Assembly: GCA_946479535.1 (NCBI GenBank)
Contig: CAMLGP010000155.1
Coordinates: 1 to 6,701 of the forward strand
Reading direction: 5' to 3'
Length of the DNA: 6,701 bases
Origin: an uncultured Bacteroidota bacterium
Lineage (GTDB): Bacteria > Bacteroidota > Bacteroidia > Chitinophagales > Chitinophagaceae
Below the pieces are notes generated by a model. That model saw only the letters and a program-made list of their open reading frames with translations, ran no database searches and had not been told where the DNA came from. Position numbers and translations under genes: made by a program. Positions 1 to 5,563 of the stretch are shown here, piece after piece. Position 1 is the first letter of the stretch. The number at the start of each line of letters is the position of its first letter.

Positions 1-7
1 AAATAAC

Positions 8-55
8 CAGGCTTCTTTTACCCCTTGTTAAAAGTCTTATGTACGGGGAAGCCTG
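8..55 (-). terminator. Inverted repeat downstream of the DUF4407 gene, possible 3'-end hairpin
   Basis: Bases 8-15 (CAGGCTTC) and 48-55 (GAAGCCTG) are a perfect 8-base inverted repeat. Read on the minus strand, the stem can extend by a CCC/GGG pairing (45-47 with 22-24 or so) if a short A-rich bulge is allowed, leaving a loop of about 20 bases. The strand then continues with GTTATTT toward the window edge, which is only mildly T-rich. It lies about 40 bases past the TAG stop of the DUF4407 gene, so a transcription end or RNA-stabilising hairpin is plausible. The loop is long and the T-run poor, so it is not a textbook intrinsic terminator. It could equally belong to a gene beyond the left edge. 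Confidence 0.3.
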
Positions 56-94
56 TAGCACAGTGCCGGTCTATAAGAAGAGATAACTCAATCT

Positions 95-1351
95 CTAAAT
101 AAGGCCGTCTTCTCCCAGTTGATATTTCTCTTTTATTTTTCGCATTACCTCATCCATGGAAGCCCGGTGATCACGTGGATCCCAATCACCACGCTCCCAT
201 TTCTCCAATTCTTCATTGATGTGCTTTTCCTGTAAAGAGGATAGTTTGCTAACCAGCTTGTCAGACATTTCTTTTTGCTTCTGATAAAAGACCTTCTTTT
301 TCTCATAAGAGACTTCTTTATCCTGCCTGATATCATTTTCAGAAGAAGCCATGGCAAGTAATTCTTCCTTGGCCAGCGCAATATCATAAGGACCTACGGG
401 CATAATGAGCTTTGAAAGGATGGGTCCAACTTCAATCAGAATAATCAATAACGAGATCAGCAGGCTGGTCCAGAACACACTGCTTTCTTCACTATTTAGA
501 TCAGAAAGTGCCTTATTCCGTTCCAGGAAGCCCACATTGGCCAGGGCAGCCTGTTCATATAATTTCCTTTTGGACTCAAGACCCGCATTGGCTTCGCTCA
601 GAATACGTTCCTGTTCCTGTATGCCGGCATTAAGTTGCGTAAGTTCCGGCCCGTATTGTGTTCTTGCCTGGTCAAAGGCATTCAATTTTAGACGGGTAAT
701 ATTCTCTATACCCCGCTGCATCGATCCTGCTGTACCGTCTGCCTCATGCAGATAGGCCTGCTGTAGCTGATGCAAAGTATCTTCAATCTGCTGTTTTCTT
801 GTTATAAGCCGGTTCCTTTCATCAGTAGCTGTTTGGGCCTGATTGGCCGACTCAATATTGAGCAGGCTGTCATTCAATTGAATTTTCTTATGAACATTCT
901 CCACCACTTTGGTATTGATCTCCTTTTCAAATATTTTCAGCTCAAGCGGCCGGGCAATAGTCAACCCGATCAAAAGAGCCAAAGCGATACGGGGTCCGGC
1001 CATCCAGATCTGTTTTCTCCTGGAAATACCATATTTACGCATTGTGGCAACAAGGAACCGGTCAAAGTTGAATATGATCAGACCCCAGATAATGGCAAAG
1101 CAAAAGGTGAGTAGCAGGTTATTAAAAATGGTATAAATAGCGTATCCCGCAGAAAGCCCCGCCAATATAAAGGTGGCGAGGATAACTCCACCCAGCCCTG
1201 AATACTTTGCATGTTCAGAGGGGTATTGTTTCAACAAGTCCTGGTGTGCACCCGCGCACCACCATAAAAATCGATGATCGGATGGTTTTCTTTTTTCACC
1301 AAACGAATCATAGGAATAGAGATTATTCTCCTGATGGTTGTCAGCAGCCAT
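95..1351 (-). CDS. DUF4407 domain-containing membrane protein with a long coiled coil
   Basis: This is a complete 418-residue protein of the DUF4407 family, whose biochemical role is not established. Hydrophobic segments lie at about 53-76, 79-97, 119-135 and 293-315. Family-like motifs are the DRF after helix 2 (97-99), RPLELKIFEKEI after helix 3 (134-145), and a helix 4 with an acidic residue (E307) leading into PILSK (310-314). The stretch 140-290 is rich in Q, E, K, R, L and N and looks like a coiled coil; a second charged helical region covers 325-385. The basic loop between helices 2 and 3 (RKYGISRRK, 105-113) suggests by the positive-inside rule that both ends are cytoplasmic and the 140-290 coiled coil is periplasmic. 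The ATG start gives a soluble N-terminus of about 50 residues and has no Shine-Dalgarno sequence. A candidate promoter lies about 100 bases upstream. The family call is confident; function is unknown. Confidence 0.87.
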   Translation of the reverse strand: MAADNHQENNLYSYDSFGEKRKPSDHRFLWWCAGAHQDLLKQYPSEHAKYSGLGGVILATFILAGLSAGYAIYTIFNNLLLTFCFAIIWGLIIFNFDRFLVATMRKYGISRRKQIWMAGPRIALALLIGLTIARPLELKIFEKEINTKVVENVHKKIQLNDSLLNIESANQAQTATDERNRLITRKQQIEDTLHQLQQAYLHEADGTAGSMQRGIENITRLKLNAFDQARTQYGPELTQLNAGIQEQERILSEANAGLESKRKLYEQAALANVGFLERNKALSDLNSEESSVFWTSLLISLLIILIEVGPILSKLIMPVGPYDIALAKEELLAMASSENDIRQDKEVSYEKKKVFYQKQKEMSDKLVSKLSSLQEKHINEELEKWERGDWDPRDHRASMDEVMRKIKEKYQLGEDGLI

Positions 1352-1446
1352 AATGGATCATTTACGATTTAAAAGAATAAAATTGTACTTATGGGTTGAA
1401 GCGTGGGTCTGTATAAAACGGCAGGAGAAAAAACAAATTGCAAAAA

Positions 1447-1477
1447 CAAAGTTAATAGTAATGGCCGGAAAGTAAAA
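1447..1477 (-). promoter_or_regulatory. Candidate Bacteroidota-type promoter for the DUF4407 gene
   Basis: On the minus strand, bases 1454-1447 read TAACTTTG, an exact match to the Bacteroidota -7 element TAnnTTTG. A TTTT at 1477-1474 sits 19 bases upstream, a three-of-four match to the -33 TTTG element. It lies just past the corA stop codon and would give the DUF4407 gene its own transcript with a leader of roughly 90 bases. The strength of the match is seen directly; activity is inferred. Confidence 0.5.
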
Positions 1478-1483
1478 CTACTA

Positions 1484-2593
1484 TTAAAACCAGCCTCTTT
1501 TCCTGAACATCATGATCATCCATACGGGAATTATTAACATGAGGCCCACGGCTATCCAGAAACCGTACTGATTATGTAGATAAGGAATTGATTCGAAATT
1601 CATTCCGAAAATGCCGCCAATTACAGTAGCTGGAGCCAGCAAACAGGTAACGATGGCCATCACCTTCATCACCTCATTCATTTTAAGGTTTACGTTATTG
1701 ATATAAAGGTCCTGCATGCTCGTCATCACATCACGATAGTTCTCATTCAGATCAATGGCCTGAACAATGTGATCGTATATATCCTTGAAATATTTTGTGT
1801 TCTGATCTTCCAGCAGATCACTTTCGCTTCTGATAATGCCATTGATGAGATCCCGTACAGGAACTGTATTTCTTTTAAGCACGATCAGTTCTTTGCGTAA
1901 CTGGTTGGTCTTCGCCAGAGAGCGTTTATTGCTGTTACGGATGATCTCTTCTTCCAAATACTCAATACGATCCCCCAGCTTTTCCATTACCAGGTAATAA
2001 TTGTCTACAATTAGATCGAGCATCGAATAACAGAGATAGTCCGCACCACGTACGCGTGCCTTGCTGTTAATCATCCGGAGCCGGTCACGTAATGGATTGA
2101 AAACATCCCGGCTGGCATCTTCCTGAAAGCTGATCACAAAATCCTTTCCCAGCACAATACTGATCTGTTCAAACTCCACCGTCTGTTTCTCATCATTATA
2201 ATAAAGCATGTTGAGGAGACAAAACATAACACCGTCAATTTCATCCATTTTGGGGCGTTGGTTAATGCTAAGTATATCCTCCACCAATAATGGGTGAATA
2301 CCATAATGGGTTGCCATGGACTCAATATCTGCTTTGCGCAAACCATCAATATTGATCCAGCTTATTCTTCGACTCGTTTTATAGTGGTAAGTATCCTGAA
2401 CAGAAGCCAGTTTTTTTTCCTCCACAGTACTACCATCATAATCAAAAACACAGACAGAAACTACCTGCGCTTCTTCCCGTTGAGGAATGATCGTGGGATT
2501 TTGTGACAATATCTCCTTTGTGCGCTGGGTACCAAAGAGATTTGGCAGGTATAGATAGCGAAGATATTTTTCTGTTGTCTGTTTGACATTCAT
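1484..2593 (-). CDS. corA: CorA family magnesium/cobalt transporter
   Basis: This 369-residue protein is a CorA-type channel for divalent cations such as Mg2+ or Co2+, in a family that forms homopentamers in the inner membrane. The C-terminal pore carries the family-defining GMN motif (330-332, in GGIFGMNFESIPY) between helix 1 (about 311-330) and helix 2 (about 343-363). It ends in the basic tail RKRGWF, typical of CorA. The large cytoplasmic N-domain includes the conserved HPLLVEDILSINQRPKMD stretch (100-117), and the long charged helices at about 190-300 match the stalk region. Length fits the family (about 320-370). I chose ATG at 2593. An upstream in-frame TTG at 2623 would add ten residues, but that codon overlaps an exact -7 promoter element, so it is unlikely to be translated from this promoter. 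Ion preference cannot be read from the sequence. The gene is divergent from yihY. Confidence 0.93.
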   Translation of the reverse strand: MNVKQTTEKYLRYLYLPNLFGTQRTKEILSQNPTIIPQREEAQVVSVCVFDYDGSTVEEKKLASVQDTYHYKTSRRISWINIDGLRKADIESMATHYGIHPLLVEDILSINQRPKMDEIDGVMFCLLNMLYYNDEKQTVEFEQISIVLGKDFVISFQEDASRDVFNPLRDRLRMINSKARVRGADYLCYSMLDLIVDNYYLVMEKLGDRIEYLEEEIIRNSNKRSLAKTNQLRKELIVLKRNTVPVRDLINGIIRSESDLLEDQNTKYFKDIYDHIVQAIDLNENYRDVMTSMQDLYINNVNLKMNEVMKVMAIVTCLLAPATVIGGIFGMNFESIPYLHNQYGFWIAVGLMLIIPVWMIMMFRKRGWF

Positions 2594-2620
2594 AATGGGA
2601 AGATAGAATTTTCGAGTCTC

Positions 2621-2628
2621 CAAATTTA
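2621..2628 (-). promoter_or_regulatory. Candidate -7 promoter element for corA
   Basis: On the minus strand, bases 2628-2621 read TAAATTTG, an exact Bacteroidota -7 element (TAnnTTTG), with 27 bases between it and the corA ATG. A start of transcription a few bases downstream would give a leader of about 20 bases. No good TTG or TTTG is seen at 17-23 bases upstream, so the -33 part is weak. The element decides the corA start codon, because the alternative TTG lies inside it. Confidence 0.5.
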
Positions 2629-2663
2629 AGCCATACCCGCTGCTTGCATACCTGAAAATTTAT

Positions 2664-2680
2664 AAAACCGGGCCGGTTTT
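2664..2680. promoter_or_regulatory. 17-base palindrome between divergent corA and yihY, possible operator
   Basis: The sequence AAAACCGG-G-CCGGTTTT has perfect 8-base arms around one central base. It lies 71 bases before the corA ATG and 26 bases before the yihY ATG, in the only divergent promoter region of the window. Further ACCGG copies follow close by at 2684-2688, 2720-2724 and 2725-2729 (approximate), the last two inside the yihY coding region. The symmetry suits a dimeric repressor or activator, but no regulator gene lies nearby to assign. It could also simply fold as a short hairpin in a yihY leader. Confidence 0.35.
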
Positions 2681-2706
2681 TGTACCGGGTAGGCATATAC
2701 CCCACT

Positions 2707-3609
2707 ATGACTATAAATAACCGGACCGGGTTTGGGAGCCTTTTAAGGCGCTCATTCGTAGAATTGAGGAACAATGATCCCCTGCGCCTGGCCGGAGCTA
2801 CCGCTTTCTTTACAAGTTTCGCCCTTCCCCCCATTCTGATCATTTTAATCCAGATATTCAGCCTGTTTGTAAACAGGCGACTGGTAGGCACAGAAATGAT
2901 ACAGGTCCTGAAGGATACTTTTGGGGAGGAAGGAGCAAGCCAAATCAGGGTCACCACCAGGGGATTTCGAACCATTGCTACCAACTGGTACACCGCTACG
3001 GGCGGGTTTCTATTCCTGATTTTTGTAGCAACTACCCTGTTTATGGTGATAAAGAACAGCCTGAACGATATTTGGATGATACGTGTTAAAAAACGGCCAG
3101 GTTTTATATTCTATCTAAAAACAAGGGGTCGGTCCATGGTGGTAATTCTCTTTGCTGGTCTGCTATTTTTGGCAAGCCTTTTCCTGGATGGGATCCAGGT
3201 TTTGGCAGGCAGTTATATGGAAAAACTGTTGTTTGGTGCAAGCGATTTCCTAATGTTGTTGTTCGGTAAGATAACAGGAGTTATAGTAGTGGCAGCCTGG
3301 TTTATTCTATTGTTCCGATACCTGGCAGATGCCCGTCCACCCTGGAAAGTAGCAATATTGGGAGGATGCCTTACCGGAGTTTTGTTCACGCTTGGGAAAG
3401 CCTTATTATCTTATTTGATTGTGAGAAGTAATGTAAGTTCTATTTACGGCGCTTCTGGCTCATTGGTATTATTGCTGCTATTTGTTTTCTATTCTTCCTT
3501 TATTCTCTATTATGGTGCGAGTTTTATTAAAGTATATGCTGAGGTGAAAGGCAAACCGTTGATGCCGGATGCTCACGCTTTTCAATATGAATTACAGGAA
3601 TTGAAATGA
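2707..3609 (+). CDS. YihY/virulence factor BrkB family membrane protein
   Basis: This 300-residue integral membrane protein belongs to the YihY/BrkB family, formerly misnamed ribonuclease BN in E. coli. Its molecular role is not settled; a transport function has been suggested for the family. About six hydrophobic helices are visible, at roughly 29-55, 95-117, 143-167, 181-206, 214-239 and 250-275. Family-like stretches are LNDIW (119-123), RYLADARPPWK (204-214) and YGASGSLVLLLLF followed by YYGASFIKVYAEV (247-280). Length fits the family (about 280-310). I chose ATG at 2707. An in-frame TTG at 2680 would add nine residues but falls on the arm of the palindrome. There is no Shine-Dalgarno sequence and no clear -7 element on this strand. 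The gene is the only one here on the plus strand, and ends 15 bases from the kdsB stop. Confidence 0.88.
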   Translation: MTINNRTGFGSLLRRSFVELRNNDPLRLAGATAFFTSFALPPILIILIQIFSLFVNRRLVGTEMIQVLKDTFGEEGASQIRVTTRGFRTIATNWYTATGGFLFLIFVATTLFMVIKNSLNDIWMIRVKKRPGFIFYLKTRGRSMVVILFAGLLFLASLFLDGIQVLAGSYMEKLLFGASDFLMLLFGKITGVIVVAAWFILLFRYLADARPPWKVAILGGCLTGVLFTLGKALLSYLIVRSNVSSIYGASGSLVLLLLFVFYSSFILYYGASFIKVYAEVKGKPLMPDAHAFQYELQELK

Positions 3610-3637
3610 GAATCCCACTGAATTTTAGAGTAATTCC
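3597..3637. repeat. Weak inverted repeat spanning the convergent yihY/kdsB stop codons
   Basis: GGAATT (3597-3602) and AATTCC (3632-3637) are inverted copies bracketing both stop codons. An inner AAAT/ATTT pairing (3604-3607 with 3622-3625) could extend the fold. The 15-base gap leaves no room for a normal terminator for either gene. This AT-rich stem is the only symmetric element at the junction and could act in both directions, but it is weak and may be chance. Confidence 0.2.
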
Positions 3638-4341
3638 GCAGCCTTTCGCAAATCTTCGGGTGTATCAATAGCTACACTGGTAAATTCAACCAATGACATG
3701 CGGATGGGAATTCCGTTTTCCAGGTAACGAAGCTGTTCCAGTTTTTCAGTTTGCTCAAGTTGCCCTGCAGGCAATTGTGTGAATTGCAATAATGTGTCTT
3801 TGCGAAATCCATATACTCCAATGTGCAGGTAATAGAGAGGATCTACACTTGTGGAAGCGGCAAAAGGAATCGGGCTTCTGCTGAAATAAAGGGCGTCATT
3901 ATTTTTATTCACTACCACTTTTACACAGCTTGTATTGTGAAGCTCTTCATTGCTGGTGATCCTGCGCATAATGGATGCAACTTTTACTGAAGGATCCTTA
4001 AACAAACGAACCAGTTTTTCAAGAGGTTCTTTTTTAATAAATGGTTCATCACCCTGAACATTTATAATAACATCTACATCCATGTCTTCTGCTACTTCTG
4101 CAATCCGGTCACTACCGCTTTCATGTTGTTTTTTACTATATATCGCAGAGCCGCCATGCCTGGTAATTTCATTGTAGATGATATCACTGTCGGTAACCAC
4201 AATCACTTTATCAAAGAGGCCGGTTGAAACTGTGGCATCATACGTATGAAGGATCACAGGCTTATTGCCGAGCAACTGCATCAGTTTGCCCGGAAAACGG
4301 GTTGCCGCATAACGCGCCGGTATCATTGCAACGGTTTCCAT
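3625..4341 (-). CDS. kdsB: 3-deoxy-manno-octulosonate cytidylyltransferase (CMP-Kdo synthetase)
   Basis: This cytoplasmic enzyme joins CTP and Kdo to make CMP-Kdo and pyrophosphate, the activated sugar used for the inner core of lipopolysaccharide. The 238 residues match the usual length of about 240-255. Signature stretches run in family order: IPARYAATRFPGK nucleotide-binding loop (7-19), QHESGSDRIAEV (72-83), NVQGDEP with the metal-binding aspartate D98 (94-100), YFSRSPIPF (152-160), HIGVYGFR (173-180), EKLEQLRYLENG (199-210) and the C-terminal AIDTPEDL with D226 (224-231). The ATG at 4341 aligns with the start of E. coli KdsB. A second Met at codon 6 sits directly before IPARY and is a possible alternative, since a promoter element ends only four bases before the first ATG. 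It is last in the minus-strand cluster; no other Kdo gene is in the window. Confidence 0.95.
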   Translation of the reverse strand: METVAMIPARYAATRFPGKLMQLLGNKPVILHTYDATVSTGLFDKVIVVTDSDIIYNEITRHGGSAIYSKKQHESGSDRIAEVAEDMDVDVIINVQGDEPFIKKEPLEKLVRLFKDPSVKVASIMRRITSNEELHNTSCVKVVVNKNNDALYFSRSPIPFAASTSVDPLYYLHIGVYGFRKDTLLQFTQLPAGQLEQTEKLEQLRYLENGIPIRMSLVEFTSVAIDTPEDLRKAAELL

Positions 4342-4345
4342 CCGG

Positions 4346-4378
4346 CAAATCTAAATACCCTGCTCCTAAAAAGTTCAA
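4346..4378 (-). promoter_or_regulatory. Candidate promoter immediately upstream of kdsB
   Basis: On the minus strand, bases 4353-4346 read TAGATTTG, an exact -7 element (TAnnTTTG), with a TTG at 4378-4376 placed 22 bases upstream, within the spacing accepted for Bacteroidota -33/-7 pairs. Only four bases (CCGG) separate the element from the kdsB ATG. Transcription from here would begin at or next to the start codon, giving a nearly leaderless mRNA or favouring the Met at codon 6. A chance match cannot be excluded. Confidence 0.4.
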
Positions 4379-4398
4379 TCTGGTTAAAGTAATTGGGA

Positions 4399-5226
4399 TT
4401 AAGGATCCAGCTTCTGGAAAGGCTTCTTCATTAAAAGCATAAAATCTTCATCCTTCTCATTGGGATAATAACGGTCAAGGCCGTATCTGATCTGGTTTGG
4501 CTCCAGCTTCCTGAAGGTTCCTAACAATCGGTCCCAGATAGAAAGGATAGCGCCATAATTACTATCTGTATAAGGCTGTTTCCAGTGATGATGAACCTTA
4601 TGCATATTGGGAGAAACGAAAATATAGCTAAGCCCTTTGTCAAGCCAGCGCGGAAGACTGATATTGGCGTGTGTGAATGCAGTTGATAATACAAGGATCG
4701 TTTGGAAGATCATTACTGCATACATCGGCGCTCCACTTACCAGAATGCCCATAAAGAAAAACAGACCACGCAAAACACTTTCTATAGGATGGTGACGAAG
4801 ACCCGTGGTTACATCTACATTATTGTCTGCATGGTGTACCACATGGAATCGCCACAAGAAGCCAACCTTATGTTCAGTTAAATGCACCAGCCATCCTCCA
4901 AAGAAATCCAGAACCAGGAAAGAAATGATAATCGTTCCCAGCACATTTGCATTCAGCCAGTATACCATTCCAAATCCCTGCGCATTACACCAGTCACTCA
5001 TTACAACGATCAGGATAGCGAGAACCGTATGAATAAGCAGATGAATAACTGTAAAGCCAAAATTAACAGCCGCATGGCGCAGCCTGGTCTTTTTGTATTG
5101 AAGAGAGATGAGGGGAATACTTCCTTCTATGATCCAAAAAAGCAGCAAACCTCCAACCAGAAAAGCCATACGCTGGCCCGGGTGCTTTTCCAGCGTCTGA
5201 AAATATTCTATAATCTGATCCCACAT
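4399..5226 (-). CDS. Sterol desaturase / fatty acid hydroxylase superfamily protein
   Basis: This 275-residue membrane protein carries the histidine clusters of the di-iron fatty acid hydroxylase superfamily: HLTEH (115-119), FHVVHH (127-132), HH (145-146), H186 and NMHKVHHH (207-214). In this family the clusters bind two irons and use O2 to hydroxylate or desaturate a lipid. Hydrophobic segments lie at about 20-42, 54-76, 94-113 and 153-185, with the clusters expected on the cytoplasmic face. All expected clusters are present, so it is probably active. The substrate cannot be read; hydroxylation of a sphingolipid, ornithine lipid, carotenoid or fatty acid are all conceivable. I chose ATG at 5226; an in-frame TTG at 5235 would add only three residues. 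It is 76 bases after the DUF2007 gene on the same strand. A near match to the -7 element (AACTTTTG, seven of eight) lies 16 bases before the ATG. Confidence 0.88.
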   Translation of the reverse strand: MWDQIIEYFQTLEKHPGQRMAFLVGGLLLFWIIEGSIPLISLQYKKTRLRHAAVNFGFTVIHLLIHTVLAILIVVMSDWCNAQGFGMVYWLNANVLGTIIISFLVLDFFGGWLVHLTEHKVGFLWRFHVVHHADNNVDVTTGLRHHPIESVLRGLFFFMGILVSGAPMYAVMIFQTILVLSTAFTHANISLPRWLDKGLSYIFVSPNMHKVHHHWKQPYTDSNYGAILSIWDRLLGTFRKLEPNQIRYGLDRYYPNEKDEDFMLLMKKPFQKLDP

Positions 5227-5302
5227 GGCAAACAAATTGATTCAAAAGTTACGAAAGAAATCTGATAAAGGATAGCTACAACAGGATGGTAAGCTTTGGA
5301 GA

Positions 5303-5524
5303 TCAGGCCATATTCTCATCATTCTGCAGAATGGAAAGTGCTCTTTCGGCCTGAGCTTCAGCCACCATTAGTTTGATGCCCCCGATCGCATTGGAAAGGA
5401 AGGGGTCAATGGTTACGGAATATTCATCCTGCAAATAACAATTAATATATTCTGCCTGTAGCCTGCCCATGGCAATATGAGCAGGAATATAATTATCATA
5501 TGTACAAATGGCTATGAAAGACAT
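5303..5524 (-). CDS. DUF2007 domain-containing small protein
   Basis: This 73-residue soluble protein matches DUF2007, a small alpha/beta domain annotated as a putative signal-transducing protein, with no proven function. Visible family features are the N-terminal beta strand FIAICTYDN (3-11), a helix IPAHIAMGRLQAEYI (13-27) followed by the CYLQDE strand (29-34), and the GGIKLMVAEAQAERALSIL strand-helix ending (48-66). There is no signal peptide and no membrane segment. The gene starts 39 bases after the dnaN stop and has an AAGGA (5538-5534 on the minus strand) nine bases before its ATG, one of the few Shine-Dalgarno-like sequences here. No -7 element is seen in the gap, so co-transcription with dnaN is likely. 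The domain call is by family resemblance only. Confidence 0.8.
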   Translation of the reverse strand: MSFIAICTYDNYIPAHIAMGRLQAEYINCYLQDEYSVTIDPFLSNAIGGIKLMVAEAQAERALSILQNDENMA

Positions 5525-5533
5525 TAGTATCAG

Positions 5534-5538
5534 TCCTT
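5534..5538 (-). promoter_or_regulatory. Ribosome binding site of the DUF2007 gene
   Basis: On the minus strand the sequence AAGGA lies nine bases before the ATG at 5524. It supports that start and is notable because the other starts in the window lack a clear Shine-Dalgarno sequence, as is common in Bacteroidota. Confidence 0.5.
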
Positions 5539-5563
5539 AATTTGTATAATTTGGCAAATACTA

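Noticed and set aside
405..1136. Plus-strand open frames opposite the DUF4407 gene
   Set aside because: They lie wholly antisense to a well-supported coding region, overlap each other in different frames and show no domain-like sequence.
1455..1484. ATAGTA/TACTAT inverted repeat after the corA stop, followed by a T-rich run on the minus strand, as a corA terminator
   Set aside because: The stem is only six AT-rich base pairs with an 18-base loop, and the T-rich run is better explained as the -7 element of the next gene.
2680..2706. TTG start extending yihY by nine residues
   Set aside because: The TTG falls on the arm of the palindrome, the added residues have no family support and a normal ATG follows at 2707.
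2442..2993. Open frame of 183 codons on the minus strand across the corA start, the divergent gap and the yihY start
   Set aside because: It overlaps two confidently recognised genes in another frame, has a basic, low-complexity composition and resembles no family I know.
3905..3913. DnaA-box-like TTATTCACT, considered because dnaN is in the window
   Set aside because: It differs from TTATNCACA, lies inside kdsB and has no companion boxes or AT-rich unwinding region, so there is no sign of an origin.
4805..5265. Plus-strand open frames opposite the hydroxylase gene
   Set aside because: They are antisense to the histidine-cluster gene, with no recognisable motifs; they arise from the codon use of the real gene.
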